A program made the translations under genes and the position numbers. From positions 14,257,417 to 14,321,416 of the forward strand of contig NC_092571.1 of NCBI RefSeq assembly GCF_037975245.1: a stretch of DNA of 64,000 nucleotides. The letters are read 5' to 3'. A model generated the notes under the pieces. That model ran no database searches and was not told the origin of the DNA. It saw nothing but the letters and a program-made list of their open reading frames with translations. Numbering within the stretch: position 1 is the stretch's first letter; every line of letters starts with the position of its first letter. Shown piece after piece: positions 21,435-32,939 of this stretch. Source of the stretch: Apostichopus japonicus. Lineage: Eukaryota; Echinodermata; Holothuroidea; Aspidochirotida; Stichopodidae.

Positions 21435-21901
21435 TGTTCTTAAAAAGTAGGCATATAATAGCTTGTCAACTAGGCAAACATATAATACTTTGTCGAGGTG
21501 TGTACAAATCGCCTGTACCGAGAAGAATATGGTTCGGTATCGATGATTGTTTAATTCAACAACTCATTGTGCAAGATTGCTTGGTGGTGAATGAGATGGC
21601 GTAGCCTGCAGTAAAATAACAACCAGCTATAATCAGTTTGTCGGCTTGTCGAAACCTGTTTCCAAGGGCCGTTGTTATTCTGGTGTGGGGTAATAGAGGG
21701 CCTACGGACGGTCCGACCGTTTTTACCTTTGTAGATGATTCGTGTTCAGTTCGGTGAGTGTGTGCAAAGGGGGGTTCAGTTGGATATGTGTGGTAATTCT
21801 TTATTGCTGATGGTTTAGTTAAAGTACGGGTAGGGTTTGGTGTTGAAAGCATTTAAGCCGTGACGTTTTGAATTCCTCCGGTCGGATCACGGTAACAGCA
21901 C
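21257..21901 (+). mobile_element. candidate SINE: U2-like head with LINE-type tail
   Basis: The U2-like head is followed by about 420 bases of body and by a tail (21,858-21,892) with closing stem ccgtga/tcacgg, inner hairpin tccg-gt-cgga and a final taacagcac. This is the same design, spacing and flanking words (gccgtgacgtttt) as the Tx1/L1-like LINE 3' end, with different paired bases. SINEs with snRNA heads and LINE-derived tails are known as SINEU. No target-site duplication is visible, so a chance junction of a U2 copy and a truncated related LINE is the alternative. Confidence 0.45.
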
Positions 21902-24186
21902 AGTAAAGTTACGACCAATAACAATCGGTTCCGAACCACTGGGAGTACCATATTACGTAAATACCCCCTAAATGAGAATATCAGGATATATATATATACA
22001 TATGTATATATACATATATATACATATGAGTTGAAATAATTCTGACAAGTCGGTCATGATGATTACATTTTGGATATCTTACGATGTTTCTAATATCTGA
22101 AAGCTATTAGTCTGGTCCCCTTATTATGTACATAAGATAGTATACTATAGTAGTTAATTTTTTTCTGGCTCGCTGTAGCGTGGTTTGCACTGCCGTGGGT
22201 GATATAGGTAGGGTGGACGGGCGAGGTCATTTTTGCATTCAAAGAATACTTTATTTCTTCTTCATTTTTTTATTCTCCTCTACATTTTTCCTTTAATCTT
22301 TCTCAGCAGCCCTAGTCACCTCAATCAATTACCATATAATTTGATGTACCCTGCATAATTTTATTAATTTATTTTTATCTATATTCATGTTCTCTCTTTT
22401 GAGTAAGCTTATGTCTTCGTTTTTATTGATTAAGTGATTGAAATTAAATTGAATTAGATTAAAAACTTGAATTGTACTGAGTTTTAACGGTCAATACCGC
22501 AGTACAAATTGACCAAAACTAGCGACTATCTTTTGTTTGTGTAACTGAAGTGATACCGGGTTGATTATCTGAATTAATCAGGTTGTTATTTTAAGTTACC
22601 GTCGATTCGTCTCATCCACTCCTTTCTACACAGTTCCGACGGTGGCAAGGGGAAGGTTAACGCTGCATATCCAATGCACTAATCCCCTAATGGTATTTCC
22701 ATACTGTGTGTATGGAAATGACTTTCAGCAAACATGGATTACTTTAGTGAACAACCCCCAGCATCAAAAGGTTTAAGGAAATAATTGTTCTATTTAGGAG
22801 ACATATGGGTTGAATTCAGTGTCGGGGGCTGCCATTTTGATGAGATATAGGAGAATAAGAGATGACAGTCATTACGGTTCATTCTTAGGGGCAAATATTC
22901 GCCGTCCAAATTTGTTTACTCTTTTTACCACCTTTACTTTTCTATTCATTTTACGCAACTAAGAACCTTGGCGGTTGAGGGACTAGTGTATTAATCCACC
23001 GCCCCAGACGGTATGTCTGAGACTCGAAAAATACATTCCATACTTGTCGTACGTTTTCGGGAGATTATCCCAGCACCAAGATGTTACCAGGCGATGGAAG
23101 CATTGCCAAAAAAATTTATATTCGATTCTTATAGATAAAAATCATTGCAAGGGCTCTAGCTTTTTTTATTGTAAACTTTTTTAAATAAGGTCTATGAAAC
23201 TGAAATGTCGCCCTCACATTCAAGAGAAAGTTATCTCTTGTTTCTAAATGACAATCTGTCTTTGAGCTCCTAAATGTGAAATGATGCTTGTATTTTGACA
23301 TTAAAGTAAGGTCCGTTGTGCTATTCTTACAAAGTTAATTAAAGATAGTTTTCACGTACCCAAAACAAGTACCTAATATTTGTGAACGATAAGTAACATG
23401 CTCTCCTTACCATTGGCCAATCTTATTATAATATGTGTATTTAAAGACATTGATTATACACGTTGTTGATTTCTATTAGTATTTTAACATGTCTTTTTAA
23501 TACCTCACAGTTACTTATAGGAAGATGTAATGAACAAATTCGACGGCATGTTTCACAGTATCTTTTAAATATCTTTGAATAAAAGGATCTATATTATTTC
23601 TTGCTTCATCGAGTTAAACGACTTATTGTATGTTGTGTGAAAAATGGAATGTTACCCCCTCCTATATTTCCTACTTTAACCAACCTTCTATCTTCCATTT
23701 CGTTTAATTGATCGTTTTATACCATCTTAAAAGATATTAATAATGTTTTAACGTCGCTAACTTTAAGCAATATTGTTATTTTACAACAGTCACGTCTTCA
23801 CAAATTCCTGCTTTTTTACAACGTTCTTATTTTCAAAGTTGGTCAGCCAGTTGAGTTGGTCCTCTCATGTATTATAATATCACTTTCTACCCCAACATAA
23901 TCTCTCAAGAAAAGCTGCTGCCTCACAAAGATGGTTTCATTTCATGTTCCCGTGTGCCTCGTAAGCGATATCAAACTATTAATTGGGGCGAATCCATGTT
24001 TTTTTTTTAAAGGAAATGGATTGCCCTTCGGTCGATGCCTCCCATGTAGGCGGTGGGTATGTTGGCAGCATCCTTATGGAAAATTGTGCAATCTGAGGAA
24101 TTTGTAAACTATAAATTAGGTTTAATATTAAGTCTAAGCGCAACTGTGCTACTTTTATATGTTGATGTTAGGTTAAAATGAGAGAA
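21902..24186. other. non-coding, nearly identical to 51,618-53,889
   Basis: No gene. Contains a short TA-rich tract (about 21,990-22,027) replaced by GC-rich sequence in unit 2. Very few other differences from unit 2 are visible over 2.2 kb. Confidence 0.6.
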
Positions 24187-24204
24187 CACTGAAAACTTAA
24201 ATTG

Positions 24205-24560
24205 GTCCACCGACTAACATAACGTTAGTCCATCTGGTACCTCTACCGACTAACATAGCCTTAGTCAGTTGCTATACTGACTAATTTATTCCTTAGTCGG
24301 TTGGATTTCTTAGTCGGTCATCTTAGTCCGTCAGCTTAGTCGATCAACAATATCTTAGTCGGTAAATTTATATTAGTCAGTTACATTAGTTGGTGACATT
24401 AGTCGGTCTTTACCGACTAATTTATATGGGCCACCGACTAGTTTATAGCAGGTTTTACATTAGTAAGGATGGTGCCTCTCTCGACTAACCTTTCTTAGTC
24501 GGTATCGACTGACTAGTTGCACTGACTAGAATCACTGAAAGAATTAAACCCGACTAGTTT
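24205..24560. repeat. subterminal repeats, left end of the CACTA-like element
   Basis: About 20 copies of ttagtcggt / accgactaa variants in both orientations. The matching right-end cluster is at about 27,795-28,040. Confidence 0.85.
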
Positions 24561-25188
24561 CACTGACTAGAATCACTGAAAGAAAAGAGAGCAGAAGAAA
24601 CACAAATAATGTGTACCTTGGCAATATTTATTTCTGATAAAACTTCTGATGTCTACAAAAGCTGACTTTCGACAGATGAAGAAAAAATCACTGTAAACAA
24701 AAATCTGAAAATATCATTTTATTCCAACAAAGTTAAGACAAGTTAATGGATCAAACAGTGCTGCACAATAATGCAAAGTTGAATCTTGGGCAAGAGTTCC
24801 TCACGTCTTTCGTTTTAAAATGGTACCCCAAATCGACACCAGTTAAGTCTTCGCGAAAAAGAGTTTTCTCTTAACTAGAAATGGCTTCCCACTTGTCTTC
24901 AGAAAAATCTGCACCATTATTGACCTGTGAACAGAAAATATGATATACGTGTAAGCACAGATACAGATATAGCACATGATAACTCACATTATCATAAACA
25001 TACATTTACATTAAAATGTTATAACATATTGGTAGGTATACATTTAAATCTAGGTCCCTCAAATTATAAGCCAGGAATAGCAGCTTTACCAAATAATTAT
25101 TAGCTTTGCACAGCATAACACCAAGTTATTTTTCAAAGCTTAATAATCATGTTAATCATGTTAATAATGATCCCAAGAGACCGGGAGC

Positions 25189-26659
25189 CCAGAGGGTTTG
25201 GTTAGCTGGGAAGGTAACCAATTGCCTTGTACATCACAATGTTCACAGTGCATTCCTGTATATGAAACCAGACGACTGGCAAACCGGCTGTGGTGGGTGT
25301 GGCTGGGAGAGCAATTTTAAAGTCACCTGATAGCTAACCTAGATCAGCTTTCATGGTTACCACATCAAAGTAAGTACAATGTGTCAGGAATGGCCCCAAG
25401 AGCAACAAATAGCCATTGCCAGTAATTATTGGTGGTGGGGCACCCCTGCCAGTGATCAATAATTGACCCCTCACGGCTGACCCAGGTCAGCTCATGAGGT
25501 AACCACTTGAAACCTACTGGAAAATGTTGGTTAGGACTTCAGATACAAGGGATGGGCATTGCCAGTAACTTTTATTGGTGGGTACCCCTGCTAGTAGACC
25601 CCCAAAATGCCCATCCCCATTGACCTAGATGAGCTCATGATATAACCAGTTGAAAACTACTGGAAAATGATAGGTATCACTTCATATGTAAGGGATGGGC
25701 ATTTCCAGTAATTTATATTGGTGGGGTACCCCTGCCAGTAGACCCCCAAAATTCCCATCCCCTCATTGACCTAGGTCAGCTCATGAGGTAACCAGTTGAA
25801 ACCTACTGGAAAATGATAGGTATTACTTCAAATGTAAGTGATGGGCATTGCCAGTACAGGGTAATTTATATTGGTGGGGTACCCCTGTCAGTAGACCCCC
25901 AAAATGCCCATTCCCTCATTGACCTAGATGAGCTCATGAGATAAGCAGTTGAAAAATTACTGGAAAATGATAGGTATCACTTCATATGTAAGGGATGGGC
26001 ATTTCCAGTAATTTATATTGGTGGGGTACCCCTGCCAGTAGACCCCTAAATGTCCATTCCCTCATTGACCTAGGCCAGCTCATGAGGTAACCAGTTGAAA
26101 CCTACTGGAAAATGATAGGTATCACTTAATATGTATGGGATGGGCATTGCCAGTACAGGGTAATTTATATTGGTGGGGTACCCCTGCCAGTAGACCCCCA
26201 AAATGCCCATCCCCTCATTGACCCAGGTCAGCTCATGAGATAACCAGTTGAAACCTACTGGAAAATGATAGGTATCACTTAAATAACTGGCAATCATCCC
26301 TTGTATCTGAAGTCCTAACCAACATTTTGCAGTAGGTTTCGAGTGGTTACCTCATGAGCTGACCTAGGTCAGCCGTTAGGGGTCAATTATTGATCACTGG
26401 CAGGGGTACCCCACCACCAATAATTACTGGCGATGGCCATTTGTTGCTCTTGGGGCCATTCCTGACACATTGTACTTACTCTGATGTGGTTACCATGAAA
26501 GCTGATCTAGGTTAGCTATTAGGTGACTTTAAAATTGCTATTCCAGCCACACCCACCACAGCCGGTTTGCCAGTCGTCTGGTTTCATATACAGGAATGCA
26601 TTGTGAACATTTGATGTACCAGGCAATTGGTTACCTTCCCAGCTAACCAAACCCTCTGG
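25189..26659. repeat. long inverted repeat with tandem core
   Basis: The left arm (from ccagagggtttggttagc at 25,189 to about 25,550) is repeated in reverse at about 26,295-26,659. Each arm is about 360 bases with few mismatches. Between them lie the tandem repeats at 25,440-26,290. It may be an older palindromic element captured by the CACTA-like transposon. Confidence 0.85.
25440..26290. repeat. tandem repeat, about 146-153 bp period, six units
   Basis: Units share agctcatgag, ttgacctaggt, actggaaaatga and ggggtacccctgccag blocks. Start-to-start distances of the ctcatga word are about 143, 146, 153, 146 and 153, the 7-base difference being an acagggt insertion present in alternate units. 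Confidence 0.88.
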
Positions 26660-27794
26660 ACTTCCGCTCTGCAGATCAGTAAAAATTTGACCAAACTTAT
26701 GACGCTCGCACGTAAATGATATACCAGACTGTTTTTTTTTAAAACAGGTTATGAAGAGTATCTTTAATATCATTAAACAGTTGGGTACAATAGTTAAACT
26801 CACTCTTCCATCTTTTTTTCTCTATGGTACTTGTTCCTTTGCTTTTTGGACTATCGGATAAACTCTTTTGTTCTGCGAAGGGTACCAATATATCATCTTA
26901 AAACAAGTGTTTAAGCCATATATAACACAGTTCTCCTCTTCTGTTGTTGCCTCCACACTAGTGTCGTACTTCACATGAAACCTCACCCTTGACTTGGATA
27001 TTTGGCTTTTCAATTCTTCCTGGAAAAAAGAAACAGCAAAGTATTCATCATTTGAAAAAAAAATTAAAGAAAGTTGTCACTACAAAGTTATGTGAGATTT
27101 GCTTCCACTATAGTCTCAAAAAACAATCCCAAAGTTTGAAGCAGACTGTATAAAGCTGAACATTTGAACCAGAGTGTCATCACCATTGCAACCAGAATCA
27201 AATGCCCAGAATACAGAGATAATAAAACATGGGCTAAATCTTTGTTTGTTTTATGATCTATAACAATATAAAATTTTAGAAACACAAATGCACTGAGCCA
27301 ATTTATTTATAGGCTTAATCGTTTTTAGTTGTTATTTTGCTTGCTCACATAAGAAGCCTGTTTAGACCTAGGCTAGAGAAGAATCAGTACTTTGTTACAC
27401 TAAGTTTGTCTTTCGGTCTTTTTGATTTAGTTTTACTAGTAGTACTGTAGTATATAATACCGGTGACTAGCCAACATGATTTGTTCAGCCTACTGTGACT
27501 GTAAGTTTGAAGGTCTAGCCTTGCTTATTCAATATCACATAGCCTACCGATTTAGATTCACATGGGAAATTACAGGAAATCTTTACCAAATGAGTGTAGA
27601 CTTCAAATAAACTATTGAGACTTATAGTCCCAGCATTTGTTTGGGAATAAATTAGAAGATTATGTGCCACTGCTCAATCTTGGGTGATTTACGGTTGAAA
27701 GTTGCTAAGAGTGATCGTATGAAATTTATGCCAAGCCCAGCAAGCTGCCGTTGCCTCTCGGTTTCGAAAGTGAATTGAATCGAATTGGGTTAAA

Positions 27795-28040
27795 ATACAT
27801 TAGTCCGTCGACACCGACTAAGCTACGATTATGGCGTAAATCGGGTGTCCGTGTCGTTCTTAGTCCATGGGTTAAAATACCTTAGTCCATCGCCACCGAC
27901 TAAGCTGCGATTATATTTTCCTTAGTCAGTGTAAAATGACTAAGAAGCAGTGATGAAACGAAGATTTTTGCTAGTCCGTGTGCATTGACTAACGTTACAA
28001 ACTAATTTAACGTTAGTCCGTGGCAATATTGACTAGTTTA
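27795..28040. repeat. subterminal repeats, right end of the CACTA-like element
   Basis: Several ttagtccgt / accgactaag variants in both orientations close to the right terminus. Confidence 0.75.
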
Positions 28041-28051
28041 CTTTTTCAGTG

Positions 28052-30905
28052 AAGTGGTGAACACTTATGAATCAGCTGCTGTGATAACAATATCCACTGA
28101 GATCGACATAGAACTTAAATTAGAGCAAGTCTTCTACAGTTCTTGACTCTTAAGTAAGCTCACCGATGTCATATTGCCGATCCCGAAGAAAGATGATGAA
28201 TGCTTCAACGAGGAAAAAGAAAGAAAGAAAGAAATATAATTAATAGTTCGACAAGCAGTAACATGATTAAGGTTCTTCGAGATGAAACACAGTTAGATCG
28301 CTTATCAATCAGTACGAAGTGCTTGTTCATCTCACCCGTTACATATCTTTGAACACAAAATATGTGACACTGTAACACCAACATGAAAACATTTAAAGCC
28401 TGTTCAATACGCATTTATTGAGCATGCCTTGATTATGTTCATGAGGTGTTTGCGTGTGAGTTGCCCTCGCTCTCTACTTTGAATAAATGATATTTATTTA
28501 AATGATTACACTTTATATTATTACCTATATTGTTATAATATGGTGTAAATTTGTGATACAAAAGACAGTTCGTAGAACCTAAGCCAACCATTTCAAGTGA
28601 ATTAGATCCGTGGGATGCTGAATGTATAAGCGTCATTAGGCTGGGAAATAGACAAACCACACATCGCAGAGACTCCTGTGTGATTTTAATAGAGACATAC
28701 AAAATATTAAAGACCAGAAAAGTAAGATAAAGATGAGTAGGACGTAACGGAGACTCACGTTTGAAGCATTTAATATCAGCGTAGCCAGGGGATGGCGTTT
28801 GGGCCGGAGGAGTTGGTGAACCAGTAGGCGGATCGTATAGTGTGTGTCAACGTGGGGATGTATGTCGTCGTGGCTGTGCGTGTCATGTGGAAAAAGAGAA
28901 CATAATATTATACATATTCTTCTGAATACACAAGTGTTGGTTGACTGTAGACTACCTAGATGTACACCCTCATATAGTATTACAGTCATTATATTTATTA
29001 CTCTCTTTTTACTCTACTTCAATGGAAGAAAAGAAGTGCGTAGAATTGTGAAGAAACGTTCGTTCTTTTCTTTTCGCGATAAATTCACCAAAATTGCTGT
29101 GTATTTCAGTTCAATGAAATCATAAGTAACAAAACAAAAGCAAGTGGGATGCTTGATATTTGTGCTTTAATCTGTCACGGTTTTGTAGTCTGACTTTTTT
29201 CCTGAAGATCCTCTTACTAAGATTTGAAGTTTATCTTATCTGTCAACCACCGTAAGTTAACTTTTATTTAAAGTAGATTCTTAAAACCGTAGCTATTCCA
29301 GGTAAAACGAGGCGTTTTGGTTAGCACAGAGTGAAATGCTAGGGTGGATAAGTGCTTTACGGCGGATATCAGAGGACACTTACGGCGAGTAACCTGTACA
29401 CCTTACCAATGAGAAGATTGTCTTTGTTATAACTTCAATAAAATGAGTGTTGAAGGTACCACGAGGTTACTTCATGAGAGGTCCGCGAAGTGCCCGATGA
29501 AATATGAACCTACAGTCAAGGGAATCGGTGATCATTACGGACAATTGATATAAGATGAGTTCTACCGCTGGTAGATGGGTCATGCTTTTGAAAGTTGATC
29601 CTGCTTTCTATAGCATATCTGTAAATAATGCGCCTACCGCATATTGATCATCTGTAAAATTAATTTAACTAATTTAAACACCATTATGAAACAATGCATA
29701 TAGATTGACAAATACTAAGCAATCTATCCAGACCGCAATACGCTACATGAATTTGAATCACAAATACAAACGATACATCCAGAATCTTTGAAAACAATAT
29801 GATAAAAGCAAAACCCAAATAACTAATTATGAACGCAAACAGCGCTAAAACATAAAATAATGAACTTTACTTGGTTACAGCGTAAACTAGTTCTCTAAAA
29901 CACGACATCACATTGTCCCAAATATCACAAAATCAGAAAGCACTCAAAAGGATATGTACAGGACCGAGGGAAGAAGTAACGGCATGAATCGTGAAGAATA
30001 CTCATTCTGTCCTACGGAATAATCAATAATTTGAAATCTCTTTGACCTTAATGGCTAGCCAGACGATACCAAGGAAAGTCTCTTAAAGCAAAATATGATC
30101 AGAAATGATGAAAAAAGAAAAACATTTCAACACCAAACGATTGTCTATATTGTCTAGCACAATTACTAAAAATGATATTTCCAGAACCACCGAGACGTTT
30201 ACAAACCCTTAACTATAATATACATAACGTCGGAAAATACTTGTAATTGTCAAATGTCAATATTCTACCATAAGGATCGGTTTGTAAATGTATATTATAT
30301 AATAAATGCTATTATTTTCTCTTCTCTGATTATCTTGTCATATGATACACTTAATTTTGAAATGGTGGTTGCCATTCGTTTTCATTTAACAATTTAGTAT
30401 TTGTTCAGCATAGTTATAGTTTTGTCTTTTATATTCGATTCAATGATTAAAAAGTCAGGTGAATATTCATTGTTTCTTTTTCGAATATAGTTTGATCTTG
30501 TGTAGAATAAATTAAGGAAGTGATTTCATTTCTTGATCGAAACAGTTTTAGGTAACTTGTTTTCGTAGGAAAGGTAATATAGACACCTAATCTGCTTCCT
30601 GGTTTTACTTTCATAATTCAGAGCATACTCATTTTATATATATTGAATGTATTTTTCTTAACGAAGATGACGCATAATCACATTTGGTGTCATTAATACT
30701 TTCACTTACCCAGGAAATCATATACTAATAACTGTAAAGAAGTTTAATTTTACTTTCCCCTCCGTTAATAAATGATCAATATTTTCTTGTTTTTGTTAGA
30801 GTACATGACGCTGGCGTTCATTGACATGCTCTTACCTGATTTCTTTATCAAGCAAGTCGAAAGTCCATTAAACATGACATTATTTCTTGAGAACCTCTGT
30901 TACAT
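28052..30905. other. non-coding block conserved with 56,131-58,859
   Basis: Mostly without recognisable features. It includes the small membrane-type frame at 28,205-28,414 and, at about 28,750-28,850 on the minus strand, a proline-rich frame ending TPSPGYADI that is kept in unit 2 (about 56,830-56,910); both might be exons but neither is proven. Confidence 0.4.
28205..28414 (-). CDS. candidate transmembrane exon, frameshifted in unit 1
   Basis: The minus-strand frame has CQRYVTGEMNK-like polar sequence (about residues 20-40) followed by a hydrophobic run TLIMLLLVELLIIFLSFFLF. The unit 2 copy (56,446-56,207) extends through this span into a charged tail with RDRRYDRGELTYESRSLEDLL. In unit 1 the extension is lost because a ctttcttt microsatellite inside the hydrophobic run has a different length. 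A GTGAGC donor-like site follows the hydrophobic segment in both units. This could be a membrane-span exon of an Ig-like gene or a shadow in conserved non-coding DNA. No family recognised. Confidence 0.25.
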   Translation of the reverse strand: MRIEQALNVFMLVLQCHIFCVQRYVTGEMNKHFVLIDKRSNCVSSRRTLIMLLLVELLIIFLSFFLFPR

Positions 30906-31254
30906 CAGAGAGGTGTGCTTTTTACGTGACCCGCCATGCGGGATACAAAACGTCACGGCCAAACGGCACTACCGAACCATCCCATTCTGACAAACGAAAC
31001 TAAGGTCTAGCGAGCCAAAAAAACATGCGCCCGCCGACCTGCAGAGACAAAACGCCCAACCCCCCCCCCCCCACTGAAACATTCAAAAACGTACAGAAGG
31101 ACGACCCGCACGCAGCGAAACGAAAAACCCCTCCCCAGCACACCAGCGTCCAAAAAAGGCAGCCCCAGATAAACGGCGAAAATCGCCTTCAATCTGAAGG
31201 CGAATGTCGGACTTCACCGCCTCTAGGACTGCCTGCCAACTGGCAGAGAGGTGT
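30906..31254 (-). mobile_element. 5'-truncated LINE insertion with 11-bp duplication
   Basis: Element body 30,917-31,243: the LINE 3' terminus, hairpin, a 14-C tract and the last codons of ORF2 (KSDIRLQIEGDFRRL..). Flanked by cagagaggtgt at 30,906-30,916 and 31,244-31,254. Unit 2 has the unoccupied site at 58,860-58,870, so it inserted after the tandem duplication. Confidence 0.88.
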
Positions 31255-31308
31255 CTACAATACACCCTTAGTTCAATTAAATCAGTAAAACAATATTTTG
31301 AAACTTCT

Positions 31309-31505
31309 TGACGCCTGTTTCTCACTTTCAGCTAACGCAGCTGTTTGGGCTAACCAAAGGTAATAACAAGATCCAAACATACACGTATTATTTGATACCA
31401 CTTTACAGATTTTAAATCGGCATGTAAAGAATATTCGGTTTGATTGGTTAGATTGACGCCTGTTTCTCACTCTGAGCTTACGCAGCAGTTTGGGCTGATC
31501 AAAGA
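31309..31505. repeat. 145-bp tandem repeat, about 1.4 copies
   Basis: The unit starting tgacgcctgtttctcac recurs at 31,454 in part. Unit 2 has about 2.4 copies (58,925-59,270). Confidence 0.85.
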
Positions 31506-31518
31506 CGCTACATACCTG

Positions 31519-32033
31519 TGGCGTAGCTAGGGGGAGGGGTCAATTGGACACTGAAATGGGAGAATGAGAGTAAAAAAAATAAGCACTTTTTAAAAAAACA
31601 TGACGAAATTGATGTTTGTCGTCAGGCATGAATTTTCCAGTTATAAAATCTGAACTGTAAATGTAAATGTAAAGGTTTTTATTAGCAAATTTATAGATTG
31701 TGATTTCTTTTCAGTCCACTTCAACCGTTTTCTCTTCTTTTTAAAAAAAAAATTCTGTTCTGTATTCTGTAATGACTACATGTCACGGAAATTTCGGGTA
31801 TTTCAGTATACAGTTCCAAGGCAGTAGATTTCGAAAGGTGGAAATATCATAGGCGTAGGAGCACAATTTTATTTGGGGGGGGGGGGGGGGCTGTAACGAC
31901 TTGCTCGAAATAAATAACCAACATTGTTTTCGCGCGCTTTACGCGGATTTTATTTTTCTTTCAGTAGTGAAGGGGCACAATTTCTACTCTTGCACCCGGA
32001 CGCCAAAACCTCTAGCTACGCCAATGCTATATA
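31519..32033. mobile_element. MITE-like element with ggcgtagc termini
   Basis: Inverted ends tggcgtagctagg and its complement, an internal G-tract (about 31,876-31,891), no duplication visible. It overlaps the start of the long frame at 31,901-32,239. Shared with unit 2 (59,280-59,643), where about 150 bases are deleted. Confidence 0.6.
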
Positions 32034-32939
32034 CACGTTTCATTTTATACGGGTTCACTGTTGATACGTACAATCTACCTTGTAATGTTTCATCTGGTAT
32101 AACAGTCTACGAGGACCTTAAATATGGAAATGCTGTAAGTCAAGATACGCTTAACTTTATAACACTTTACAATGTATTTTTTGAAAATCCTATTACCAAC
32201 GTTCACAAGGTGATAGTCACATCCAAGCCCCTTATTTGAAATACTTTTATATTAGATTGGCGTATTGATGACAGTTCCATTTGTACTCAATATTATAATA
32301 TTCAATTGATATGATTGTATATTGGTTGACCCCAATTAGATCACGATGTCAGAGTGGGCTGGTTTTGGATCCCACAGGTCACGTAAAAAGCACATTTAGT
32401 TTCCTCAGAGGTTACATCCGTTGAGCTCCGCGATGGCTACGAGAGATGTTTATCCGGTACGAAAACTAATTGCGTAATTTTCTTATTTCGCTGTATTCCT
32501 GTGCTAGGCTTAGGCAGTCAATGAGGTGGGTGTGTGTGAGCCGACTCCATTGGTCGCAGCGCACTGTTGCTCTGTACAGGTAATCTCTGATTGGTCGAAG
32601 CCATATTTTACAGTTTATTCAGGGACGTGTGTTTACGGGGATTTCTGGGGTAATTAAGGTTATTTCGTTTTCGGTCGGGTGCAAGACGATAAGCTTCGCC
32701 TTACTAGACCAATGTATATATTTAACGTATTCGATGTAGAATTAGAACGAGATGAGATATATTATACCTTTTTTTAATATTACAACTCTGGGGTCTGGTG
32801 TCTGCTTCCTGATTTAGAGTTAATCTGTACCCGTCCCCCATCTACCGCCCCTTCCCTACGGTTGGTTTCGAGACAGATTTCCATTGGTGGCAGCGGCGGG
32901 ATTCTATTTCTGGTGATTCTGGTGATTTCTGGTTGATTC
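32034..32939. other. non-coding, with a LINE tail scrap
   Basis: Conserved with 59,644-60,479. At 32,361-32,393 it carries a bare LINE 3' tail (ggttttggatcccac...gtaaaaagca), a very short truncated copy also present in unit 2. A minisatellite-like ctggtgatt repeat precedes the LINE at 32,940. The plus-strand frame through 32,239 is not recognised. Confidence 0.5.

Larger units (their letters stand above)
24187..28051. mobile_element. CACTA/EnSpm-like non-autonomous transposon
   Basis: Ends cactgaaaa...ttttcagtg, flanked by the dinucleotide aa on each side. Unit 2 keeps the empty site at about 56,126-56,140 (aaaatgaggaaagtgg). Inside both ends are dense direct and inverted subterminal repeats of the type accgactaa/ttagtcggt, as in CACTA elements, where the transposase binds such repeats. 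No transposase frame; the interior is a large inverted repeat with a tandem core. CACTA assignment rests on CACTG termini, the short duplication and the subterminal repeats. Confidence 0.72.

Noticed and set aside
21556-21852. 98-codon minus-strand frame with a Thr/Pro-rich product
   Set aside because: It lies antisense to the body of the U2-headed element. The units are near-identical here for other reasons, so conservation gives no support for coding, and there is no recognisable domain.
24205-24560. Host regulatory cluster with repeated 9-mers
   Set aside because: The repeats sit just inside transposon ends and recur at the other end, so subterminal repeats of a CACTA-like element explain them.
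25106-25330. Short frame with a CGGCGW motif, also at 26,803-26,519
   Set aside because: Present in both arms of the inverted repeat and explained by it; no start context, length or family supports a gene.
31901-32239. 112-codon plus-strand frame kept in unit 2
   Set aside because: Its first third lies inside the MITE-like element with ggcgtagc ends and the rest has no recognisable domain or signal. Few changes between units allow an open frame by chance.
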